This document shows positions 1 to 5,654 of a DNA stretch of 5,654 nucleotides, in pieces. Position numbers and translations under genes: made by a program. The notes under the pieces were generated by a model that saw only the letters and a program-made list of their open reading frames with translations, made no database searches and was not told the origin of the DNA. This DNA comes from Duncaniella sp. (GTDB lineage Bacteria > Bacteroidota > Bacteroidia > Bacteroidales > Muribaculaceae), in assembly GCA_029052375.1 (NCBI GenBank), contig JAIDJD010000042.1:1-5654 (forward strand). Reading direction: 5' to 3'. Within the stretch, counting starts at the first letter, position 1, and each line of letters starts with the position of its first letter.

Positions 1-78
1 CATTGCCACTAAAAAGCCCGCAAGAACATCGCCTATTAATTTAATGCGCCCCTACGTTTCTAATTATATTTAGTTAGG

Positions 79-95
79 CAACGGCGGAGCCGTTG
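79..95. repeat. Short perfect hairpin, 7-bp stem
   Basis: CAACGGC at 79-85 is the exact reverse complement of GCCGTTG at 89-95, with a 3-nt GGA loop. It is GC-rich but is not followed by a T-run in either direction, so it does not look like an intrinsic terminator. It is the first of three inverted repeats within 127 bp, which suggests a dispersed intergenic repeat, but copies elsewhere cannot be seen from this window. Confidence 0.7.
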
Positions 96-107
96 AATTT
101 ACCAAAG

Positions 108-129
108 CCCCACGAATTCATTCGTGGGG
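108..129. repeat. Perfect palindrome, 10-bp stem
   Basis: CCCCACGAAT at 108-117 pairs exactly with ATTCGTGGGG at 120-129 around a 2-nt TC centre. In RNA the innermost A-T pairs would probably open to give a larger loop. The near-absent spacer makes it either a double-stranded protein-binding palindrome or a stable hairpin. No T-tract follows on the plus strand, and on the minus strand it is followed by GCTTTGG, so terminator function is weakly supported at best. Confidence 0.75.
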
Positions 130-154
130 TCCGCATCCCATCTCATAACCATCA

Positions 155-205
155 ACCGTGGAACGGTTGCATCTATAATGCTGTCAAATGCAACCGTTCC
201 ACGGT
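155..205. repeat. Long perfect inverted repeat, 18-bp arms
   Basis: Positions 155-172 and 188-205 are exact reverse complements over 18 bp, separated by a 15-nt AT-rich loop that contains TATAAT (174-179). The left arm also folds on itself: CAACCG at 153-158 pairs with CGGTTG at 164-169 across TGGAA. The right arm contains the weaker ACCG/CGGT pair (193-196 with 202-205). The element can therefore form one long hairpin or smaller local hairpins. No T-run follows directly; the nearest is TTTTT at 222-226. A dispersed repeat, a leader RNA structure or a protein-binding site are all possible. Confidence 0.85.
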
Positions 206-326
206 ATTCCATCCCACCACATTTTTATGCCACGGCCCCGGCAGGGGTATACTCATATCCACGCCTCCATAGAATCGAGGGTAGGGGAGGCAATATTCCG
301 GGGGGGCGGTGCGTTAGGTTTTATGT

Positions 327-3300
327 ATGATGAGAAGGCTCTTGCAGACCCCCTCCTGCCTCCGCCGCGCCTTTAGCCGGGCTGTGGTGTGGGGTGTGCT
401 TGCCGTGGCTGTCGCTATGGCGGCTGTGTCGTGTTCGCCCAAGAAGAATACGGCGGCCACGCGCAACTATCAGGCCTTCATCACGCGATACAATGTCTAC
501 TTCAACGGCGACCAGCACTACAAGGAGACGCTCAAGGATATGGAGCGCGACTATGAGGACGACTTCACGGGTCTCCTGCTGATGCATCCCGCCGAGGCTA
601 TCGGGCGCGAGGGCGCGCCTCAGCCCTCGGGGTCGTTCACCCGCTCGATAGAGAAGGCTCAGAAGGCTATCCAACTGCACAGCATCAAGAAGCGTCCGCG
701 GCGCAAGCCGGGCAAGGGGAACGACCCTGCCTACAAGGCGTGGCTCAAGAGGGATGAGTATAACCCCTTCCTCCACAACGCGTGGATGATGATGGGGCGC
801 AGCCAGTATCTCAACGGCGACTTCCTCGGGGCGGCGTCTACCTTCTATTATGTGTCGCGCCACTTCAAGTGGCTGCCCAATACCGTCTATGAGGCTCAGC
901 TCTGGCAGGCGCGCAGCTATTGTGCCATGGACTGGACTTTCGAGGCCGAGGGCATCGTCAACCGCATCAAGCCGGATTCGCTCAAGACCCCGACCCTGCG
1001 CGGGCTCTACTATTTCACCGCCTCAGACGTGGCCATCCGCCAGCACGACTATGCCAAGGCCATCCCTCTGCTCTCCGAGGCCATCAGGTATGCCTCCAAG
1101 GGGCAGAAGCCGCGCCTGTGGTTTCTCCTGGGCCAGCTCTTTGCCTCCGAGGGCGACAAGGGAGCCGCCTACAAGGCCTATGGCAAGGCGCGCGGGGTTG
1201 CGGGGACATCCTATCGTGCCCAGCTCAACGCCCGCATCAAGCAGAGCGAGGTCTACGAGGGCCAGGACATCACCCCTGAGGTCAACTCCCTCAGGCGCAT
1301 GACGCGCTACGGCTCTAACAAGGACTACCTGGACCAGATATATTATGCCATAGGCAACCTCTATCTCTCGCGCCGCGACACCGTCCAGGCCATCAGGAAC
1401 TACGAGCTCGCCGCCGAGAAGTCGACCCGCGACGGCATCGACAAGGCTATCTCGCAGGTGACGCTCGGCGGGCTGTGGTACGACCTCGGCCGGTATGACA
1501 AGGCCCAGCCCTGCTACTCAGAGGGTGTCTCGGCCCTGCCCAAGAGCTATCCGGGCTATGCGCGGATGAAGCGCCGCAGCGACGTCCTGGACGAGCTTGC
1601 GGTCTATGCACAGAACGTCCAGCTCAACGACTCTCTGCTGCGCCTGGCCGCCATGCCCGAGGCCGAGCGCCTCGCTGTGATAGAGCGGATAATCAAGGAG
1701 CTCAAGGAGAAGGAGAAGAAGGAGGCCGACGATGCCGCGCGCGAGGAGTATCTGGCCGAGCAGGAGGCCGCCGGAAACGGCCTGCAGAACAACGACCCCA
1801 ACGCGCCCAAGCAGTATCAGCTCAACACGGACAAGTCGTGGTATTTCTACAATCAGGCCACGCGCAACGCCGGGCGCACCGAGTTTCAGAAGCGCTGGGG
1901 CTCGCGAAAGCTCGAGGACAACTGGCGCCGCCGCAACAAGAACACCTTCTCGCTCGACGGCGGCGAGGGCGACGACCCGTATCAGCAGCCCGAGGAGGGG
2001 ACATACATGAACGGCGAGGAAGACCCCCTCGAGGATGAGGAGACCAAGGAGGCCCGCCAGCGCGAGAACGACCCCCACTTCGTGGAGTATTACCTGAAAC
2101 AGATACCGATGACCGACGCCGAGAAGGCCACGGCGGGCGAGGTGATACAGGAGGGCCTCTACAACCAGGGCCTGATACTCAAGGACAAGATGGAAGACTT
2201 CGCCGGAGCCGAGGGAGAGTGGGACAGGCTGATGGCCCGCTATCCCGACAATGTCTACCGCCTCGACATATACTACAACCGCTACCTGCTCGATATGCGC
2301 CTGGGCCGGCCGGACAAGGCCGAGCATTGGCGCCGCCAGATAATGAGCGAGTTCCCCGAGTCGAAGTATGCCCAGGCCATGGCCGACCCGGCCTACCTCG
2401 ACAACCTGCGCACCATGGAGGCGCGCCAGCAGGCTATGTATGACGCGGCCTACGAGGCATATCTCGCCAACCGCAACGCCGAGGTCCACCGCGCGGCCCG
2501 CGAGATAGCCGAGCTCTATCCGATGTCTCCGCTCATCCCGAGGTTCATGTTCCTCGAGGCGCTCGCCTACGTCACCGAGAACGACAACGCCATGTTTGCG
2601 TCCACCATCCGCGACCTGCTCGAGCGCTATCCCGACACAGAGGTGTCTCCCGTGGCGTCGGCATGGCTCGCGGGCATCAACAAGGGGCGCAAGATACACT
2701 CTTCGGGCGAGAACAGACGCAGTATGCTCTGGGACATCCGTCTCGGGGGCGACTCCACGGCTGTGGGCGGAGAGGGCGGACTGCTCGAGTTCACCATCGC
2801 GCCCGACGACCCGCACTACCTCGTGCTGCTCTTCTCGACAGACCTCATATCGCCCAACCAGCTGCTCTACGATGTGGCGCGCCACAACTTCAACACCTAT
2901 GCCGTGCGCGACTTCGACCTTGAGCTGATGAACTTCGGACGCCTCGGACTGTTGATAATAAAGGGCTTTGCCAACAACCGCGAGCTTGCCTACTACCGTC
3001 AGCTTCTCGGCCAGGACGGACAGTTTGCCCTGCCCGGCGGAGTAAGGCCCGTGGAGATAAGCAGAGACAACTTCGAGGTTCTGCTTCAGGGCGGAGGCTC
3101 GTTCGAAGACTACTTCAGCTTCATGGGCGAGGAGGGTATGCGCGGCACGCACGAGAGCGTCCTGCCGCCGGACGAGTATCCCTCGGCCGAGGAGATGTAT
3201 GGGGAGGGTTCCGAGAGCTCTGAGGGTTCCGAGACCTCCGAGGGCTCCGAGACCTCCGAGAGGCCTGAGGCTCCAGAGCCTGCCAAGCCCGAACCCGAGC

Positions 3301-3449
3301 CTCAACCCGAGCCTCAACCCGAGCCCGAACCTGAGCCTCAACCCGAGCCGCTCAAGGCCAAGCCAGCCCCCAAGCCTGAGGCTCCCAAGCCCGCCGCTCC
3401 CGCCTTGCCCTACTATCCCATAGGGTCTGAGGGCGACGAAGACGACTGA
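327..3449 (+). CDS. porW: PorW/SprE-type TPR lipoprotein (T9SS-associated)
   Basis: A 1040-residue protein recognised as a PorW/SprE-type lipoprotein. In T9SS-bearing Bacteroidota this family is an outer-membrane-associated periplasmic component needed for secretion and, in gliding species, motility. Seen here: a basic N-terminus, a hydrophobic segment at about 19-34 and a lipobox-like AVSC with the lipidated Cys at 36. The following SPKKN lacks the acidic residues of a surface-export signal, so the mature protein probably faces the periplasm. Residues 45-62 carry a YNVYFNG block that I associate with the family. TPR-like helical pairs lie at about 150-215, 225-300, 335-405 and 600-785. A charged, coiled-coil-prone helix spans 444-482, and an acidic low-complexity linker spans 545-583. 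A conserved-looking C-terminal domain covers 818-930, before a disordered repeat tail at 959-1028. The start at 327 (or Met2 at 330) is fixed by an in-frame TAG at 315-317; no Shine-Dalgarno is visible. The gene leads a likely operon with porX, 36 nt downstream. The family call is firm, but a role in T9SS is inferred. Confidence 0.85.
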   Translation: MMRRLLQTPSCLRRAFSRAVVWGVLAVAVAMAAVSCSPKKNTAATRNYQAFITRYNVYFNGDQHYKETLKDMERDYEDDFTGLLLMHPAEAIGREGAPQPSGSFTRSIEKAQKAIQLHSIKKRPRRKPGKGNDPAYKAWLKRDEYNPFLHNAWMMMGRSQYLNGDFLGAASTFYYVSRHFKWLPNTVYEAQLWQARSYCAMDWTFEAEGIVNRIKPDSLKTPTLRGLYYFTASDVAIRQHDYAKAIPLLSEAIRYASKGQKPRLWFLLGQLFASEGDKGAAYKAYGKARGVAGTSYRAQLNARIKQSEVYEGQDITPEVNSLRRMTRYGSNKDYLDQIYYAIGNLYLSRRDTVQAIRNYELAAEKSTRDGIDKAISQVTLGGLWYDLGRYDKAQPCYSEGVSALPKSYPGYARMKRRSDVLDELAVYAQNVQLNDSLLRLAAMPEAERLAVIERIIKELKEKEKKEADDAAREEYLAEQEAAGNGLQNNDPNAPKQYQLNTDKSWYFYNQATRNAGRTEFQKRWGSRKLEDNWRRRNKNTFSLDGGEGDDPYQQPEEGTYMNGEEDPLEDEETKEARQRENDPHFVEYYLKQIPMTDAEKATAGEVIQEGLYNQGLILKDKMEDFAGAEGEWDRLMARYPDNVYRLDIYYNRYLLDMRLGRPDKAEHWRRQIMSEFPESKYAQAMADPAYLDNLRTMEARQQAMYDAAYEAYLANRNAEVHRAAREIAELYPMSPLIPRFMFLEALAYVTENDNAMFASTIRDLLERYPDTEVSPVASAWLAGINKGRKIHSSGENRRSMLWDIRLGGDSTAVGGEGGLLEFTIAPDDPHYLVLLFSTDLISPNQLLYDVARHNFNTYAVRDFDLELMNFGRLGLLIIKGFANNRELAYYRQLLGQDGQFALPGGVRPVEISRDNFEVLLQGGGSFEDYFSFMGEEGMRGTHESVLPPDEYPSAEEMYGEGSESSEGSETSEGSETSERPEAPEPAKPEPEPQPEPQPEPEPEPQPEPLKAKPAPKPEAPKPAAPALPYYPIGSEGDEDD
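3207..3260 (+). repeat. 18-bp tandem repeat, 3 copies, inside porW
   Basis: Three head-to-tail 18-bp units encode the hexapeptide GSE(S/T)SE at PorW residues 961-978. The second and third units differ by one base (GGT versus GGC), while the first has more changes. This looks like recent duplication in a disordered, acidic Ser/Glu-rich linker. The unit length is a multiple of three, so gain or loss of copies would keep the reading frame. Confidence 0.85.
3285..3350 (+). repeat. 12-bp tandem repeat encoding a Pro-Glu/Gln tail in porW
   Basis: The 12-bp unit GAGCCTCAACCC (Glu-Pro-Gln-Pro) occurs exactly at 3297-3308, 3309-3320 and 3333-3344, with a three-mismatch copy (Glu-Pro-Glu-Pro) at 3321-3332. 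Related Pro-Glu codons flank it. It encodes PorW residues 987-1008, a Pro-Glu/Gln stretch followed by a Lys-Pro-Ala-rich segment to about 1028. Pro-Glu repeats usually form extended, stiff spacers, so this may act as a periplasmic spacer or a peptidoglycan- or partner-reaching arm. That role is inference. Confidence 0.85.
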
Positions 3450-3485
3450 CAATAACCGCTAACCCAGCTCAACCTGCACCATAGT

Positions 3486-5033
3486 ATGCCTGTAATCCTC
3501 TGGGCCGACGATGAGATAGACCTCCTGAAGCCCCACATAATGTTTCTCCAGACCAAAGGGTATGACGTCGAGACCGCCTGCAGCGGCGCCGACGCCCTCG
3601 AGATGGCCGGCGCTAAGGAGTATGACCTCATAATCCTCGACGAGAATATGCCCGGCCTCACGGGGCTGGAGACCCTCTCGCGCATCAAGATGGCCAAGCC
3701 CCATATCCCCGTCATCATGATCACAAAGAGCGAGGAGGAGAACATCATGGACCAGGCTCTCGGCAGCAAGATAGCCGACTACCTGCTCAAGCCTGTCAAC
3801 CCCAGGCAGATACTCTCTTCCATCAAGAAAAACCTCCATTCCGAGGAGCTCGTGAGCCAGCAGGCCTCGACAGACTATCGCCAGGAGTTCGGGCGCATCT
3901 CGGGGCTGATATCCTCGGCGGCGTCGCTCGCAGACTGGATGGAACTCTACCGCCTGCTCACCCACTGGGAGATGAAGCTCGCCGGGGCAGAGACCTCGAT
4001 GGACGAGCTGCTCGAGATGCAGCGCAACGAGGCCAACACGGCCTTCGCAAAGTATGTCCGCCGCCACTACGAGGAGTGGCTCGCATCATCGCCCCAGGAG
4101 GCTCCGCTGATGTCGCCGCGCATTTTCAAGGATGCCGTGTTCCCCCTGCTCGACGCCGGAGAGAAGGTGTTCTTCATCCTCATAGACAACTTCCGCCTGG
4201 ACCAGTGGGAGGCCGTCAAGCCCCTGCTTACCGACTCGTTCACGATGAAGGAAGAGCTCTACACCTCTATCCTCCCGACGGCCACCCAGTATGCCCGCAA
4301 TGCCATATTCTCGGGCCTGATGCCCCTGGACATCGCCAGGATGTTTCCCGAGCTGTGGGTGGACGAGGATTCGCCCGAGGGGAAGAATCTCAACGAGTCG
4401 CCTCTGATAGCCACCCAGTTTGAGCGCTATCGCCGCCGGTGCCGCTTCTCGTACACCAAGGTCAACGACTCGGCCGGAGGCGAGAAGATGCTGCGCGAGT
4501 TCTCCAACCTCCTCGACAACGACCTCAACGTGGTGGTGTTCAACTTTATAGATATGCTCTCTCACGCCCGTACAGAGTCGAGGATGATACGCGAGCTGGC
4601 CGCGACAGACGCCGCCTACCGCTCGCTCACCGAGTCGTGGTTCCGCCACTCTCCGGCCCTCGAGATATTCCGGCGCATAGCCGCCAAGGGGTGCAAGGTG
4701 GTGCTCACCACAGACCACGGCACCATCCGCGTCAACCGCCCGGTCAAGGTTGTCGGCGACAAGAACACCAACACCAACCTGCGCTACAAGGTGGGCAAGA
4801 ACCTCGCCTACAACAACCGCGAGGTCTACGAGATCAAGGCCCCCCAGCGCTTCGGCCTGCCGTCGCCCAACGTCTCGAGCGCCTATATCTTCGCCACCGA
4901 GCGCGACTTCTTTGCCTATCCCAACAACTACAACCACTTCGTACAATACTACGACGGCACCTTCCAGCACGGAGGCATATCCATGCAGGAGATGCTCGTC
5001 CCACTCATCACACTGACACCAAAGACCTTATGA
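3486..5033 (+). CDS. porX: PorX-type response regulator with PglZ/alkaline-phosphatase-superfamily domain
   Basis: A 515-residue cytoplasmic protein with full-length PorX architecture. The receiver domain (about 1-117) has the acidic pair D8/D9, phospho-acceptor D52 in the LDENMPG motif, T80 and K102. A helical linker spans about 118-205. The rest is a PglZ domain of the alkaline phosphatase superfamily. Its likely metal-binding and catalytic residues are present: D234 (LIDNFRLDQ), nucleophile T267 (PTATQYAR), D356 and H360 (NFIDMLSH), D410 and H411 (TTDHGT) and H495 (FQHGG). There is no DNA-binding domain. PorX is required for T9SS function in Porphyromonas and Flavobacterium, is linked there to the sensor kinase PorY, and has been reported as a zinc-dependent phosphodiesterase acting on short oligonucleotides. 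No kinase gene is adjacent, so it is an orphan regulator here. The ATG at 3486 gives a complete receiver domain from residue 1. The 3' end overlaps tsaE by ATGA. Confidence 0.93.
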   Translation: MPVILWADDEIDLLKPHIMFLQTKGYDVETACSGADALEMAGAKEYDLIILDENMPGLTGLETLSRIKMAKPHIPVIMITKSEEENIMDQALGSKIADYLLKPVNPRQILSSIKKNLHSEELVSQQASTDYRQEFGRISGLISSAASLADWMELYRLLTHWEMKLAGAETSMDELLEMQRNEANTAFAKYVRRHYEEWLASSPQEAPLMSPRIFKDAVFPLLDAGEKVFFILIDNFRLDQWEAVKPLLTDSFTMKEELYTSILPTATQYARNAIFSGLMPLDIARMFPELWVDEDSPEGKNLNESPLIATQFERYRRRCRFSYTKVNDSAGGEKMLREFSNLLDNDLNVVVFNFIDMLSHARTESRMIRELAATDAAYRSLTESWFRHSPALEIFRRIAAKGCKVVLTTDHGTIRVNRPVKVVGDKNTNTNLRYKVGKNLAYNNREVYEIKAPQRFGLPSPNVSSAYIFATERDFFAYPNNYNHFVQYYDGTFQHGGISMQEMLVPLITLTPKTL

Positions 5034-5500
5034 GCCGTACAGCCACTATCCGCATCCCCTCGCTCGACGCTCTGCCCCAGGCGGCCGCCGAGTTTGCCGA
5101 CCTCATGTCCTATGCCACCGTCTTCGCCTTCGAGGGCGGGATGGGGGCCGGAAAGACCACCTTCATCAACGCTCTGGCGCGCGAGCTCGGCGTCCCCGAA
5201 GAGGAGGCCACGTCGTCGCCCACGTTCGCCATCGTCAACGAATACCGCTCGGACGAGACAGCCGAGCTCATCTATCACTTTGACCTCTACCGCCTCGAGA
5301 ATCTCGAGCAGGCCTTCGACATCGGCATCGAGGACTATCTCGAGTCTGGCGCGCTCTGCTTCATAGAGTGGCCGGACCGCATAGCCGACATCCTGCCAGA
5401 CGACACCGTCACCGTCACCATCACCGAGGAGCCTGACGGAAGCCGCCTGCTCACTCTCGACAATCTCCCCGAAGAGGAAGAGGAGGACGCCGCCGAGTGA
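5030..5500 (+). CDS. tsaE: TsaE, tRNA threonylcarbamoyladenosine biosynthesis ATPase
   Basis: A 156-residue protein of the TsaE (YjeE) family. TsaE is the P-loop ATPase that, with TsaB and TsaD, supports transfer of the threonylcarbamoyl group to A37 of ANN-decoding tRNAs in the cytoplasm. Visible motifs are the Walker A loop GGMGAGKTT (36-44), the family signature SSPTF (62-66), HFDLYR (83-88) with the conserved Asp85, and IEWPDR (112-117) with Glu113 and Trp114. The length is normal for the family, with a short acidic tail (PEEEEEDAAE). The start ATG at 5030 shares ATGA with the porX stop, so translation is probably coupled. An open frame extends much further upstream inside porX, but only the part from 5030 has TsaE sequence, which supports this start. 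Confidence 0.95.
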   Translation: MSRTATIRIPSLDALPQAAAEFADLMSYATVFAFEGGMGAGKTTFINALARELGVPEEEATSSPTFAIVNEYRSDETAELIYHFDLYRLENLEQAFDIGIEDYLESGALCFIEWPDRIADILPDDTVTVTITEEPDGSRLLTLDNLPEEEEEDAAE

Positions 5501-5654
5501 TGGCGCCCACAGTGACACTCGCCGAGGTAGGCTCTACCAACTCATGGATGGCCTCCGAGGGCGCCTCGCTGCCCCACGGGGCCGTGGTTGTGGCCGAGCG
5601 CCAGACCGCAGGGAGCGGACAGCGCGGCAACACCTGGGAGGCCGAGCCCGGCTA
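5500..5654 (+). CDS. birA: Biotin--[acetyl-CoA-carboxylase] ligase, N-terminal part (cut by window end)
   Basis: The first 51 codons of a biotin protein ligase, which makes biotinyl-AMP from biotin and ATP and attaches biotin to the carrier lysine of biotin-dependent carboxylases. Evidence is the STN motif at 12-14 (GSTNSWMA), the AERQTAGSGQRGNTW stretch at 32-46, which matches the biotin/ATP-binding loop, and the EAEPG that follows. The protein opens directly in the catalytic domain, so it lacks the N-terminal helix-turn-helix of E. coli BirA and is probably not a repressor. The loop reads GSGQRG where GRGxxG is usual, with Ser39 in place of the common Arg. The ATG at 5500 overlaps the tsaE stop by one base (TGATG), implying coupled translation. 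The catalytic lysine and C-terminal region lie beyond the window. Confidence 0.88.
   Translation, partial: MAPTVTLAEVGSTNSWMASEGASLPHGAVVVAERQTAGSGQRGNTWEAEPG

Larger units (their letters stand above)
1..326. other. Intergenic region with structured repeats upstream of porW
   Basis: No convincing gene is present. The left end (about 1-75) is AT-rich, and short open stretches there end quickly (stop at 42-44 in one plus frame, at 71-73 in another). Three inverted repeats follow at 79-95, 108-129 and 155-205, then a G-rich stretch at 279-306. The porW reading frame cannot extend into this region because an in-frame TAG lies at 315-317. A weak match to the Bacteroidota -7 element TAnnTTTG is seen at 65-72 (TATATTTA), with TTTA at 40-43 about 21 nt before it. 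If used, transcription would begin just before the first hairpin and give a structured leader of about 250 nt. That promoter is only a possibility. No terminator with a clear T-tract is visible. Confidence 0.75.

Noticed and set aside
1..54. Minus-strand frame near the left edge reading GDVLAGFLVAM, reminiscent of a PAP2-phosphatase motif
   Set aside because: A TAG stop at about 52-54 lies just upstream and there is no ATG before the motif; the only ATG is the CAT at 1-3. The resemblance is too short to support a gene.
2..73. Plus-strand frame open from the left edge to TAG at 71-73, possibly the tail of an upstream gene
   Set aside because: Only 23 codons in an AT-rich stretch with no recognisable family sequence. 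Other frames are equally short, so it cannot be told from chance.
79..129. The first two hairpins as intrinsic terminators
   Set aside because: Neither is followed by a T-tract on either strand, and no gene clearly ends just before them.
315..322. TAGGTTTT as a -7 promoter element for porW
   Set aside because: It is close to TAnnTTTG, but transcription would begin at the start codon and no TTTG-like element is seen about 20 nt upstream.
124..376. Two small plus-strand frames (124-330 and 188-376) before and across the porW start
   Set aside because: They run through the inverted repeat and G-rich DNA, have no domain or start signal, and overlap the well-supported porW start.
1518..3452. Long minus-strand open frame (644 codons) opposite porW
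   Set aside because: It mirrors the porW codons, is dominated by Leu/Gly/Val low-complexity stretches opposite the Pro-Glu repeat, and shows no domain. High GC and codon bias in porW explain it.
4086..4970. Minus-strand open frame (294 codons) opposite porX
   Set aside because: It lies wholly within the PglZ domain coding sequence, is rich in Val/Gly/Leu, and has no recognisable motif; an antisense shadow.

Overview
The window looks like chromosomal DNA from a GC-rich member of the Bacteroidota, most likely order Bacteroidales. The evidence is the gene content: a PorW/SprE-type TPR lipoprotein and a PorX-type response regulator fused to a PglZ/alkaline-phosphatase domain, both essentially Bacteroidota-specific. 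None of the starts has a clear Shine-Dalgarno sequence, which also fits that phylum. Frequent ATA isoleucine codons and high GC would suit Muribaculaceae or a related gut family, but that is only a guess.

Layout. Positions 1-326 are non-coding and more AT-rich at the left end. They hold three closely spaced inverted repeats (79-95, 108-129, 155-205) and a G-rich stretch just before the first gene. Four plus-strand genes then run to the right edge: porW/sprE-like (327-3449), porX-like (3486-5033), tsaE (5030-5500) and the 5' part of a biotin ligase gene, birA (5500-5654, cut by the window end). The gaps are 36 nt, an ATGA overlap and a TGATG overlap, so the four probably form one transcription unit, with the last three tightly coupled in translation.

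How the genes fit together. In Bacteroidota that have the type IX secretion system (T9SS), PorW/SprE is a lipoprotein of the secretion machine and PorX is a regulator needed for secretion. The two are encoded side by side here, which suggests a shared function or shared expression. tsaE (tRNA t6A modification) and birA (protein biotinylation) are housekeeping genes and are probably operon companions only. The T9SS core genes (porK, porL, porM, porN, sov) are not in this window, so whether this organism secretes by T9SS cannot be judged here.

The points most worth a second look are the porW-porX adjacency, the intact predicted catalytic residues of PorX, the cluster of intergenic inverted repeats, and the in-frame tandem repeats that encode the C-terminal tail of PorW. 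I found no CRISPR array, tRNA or rRNA gene, transposase or phage gene.
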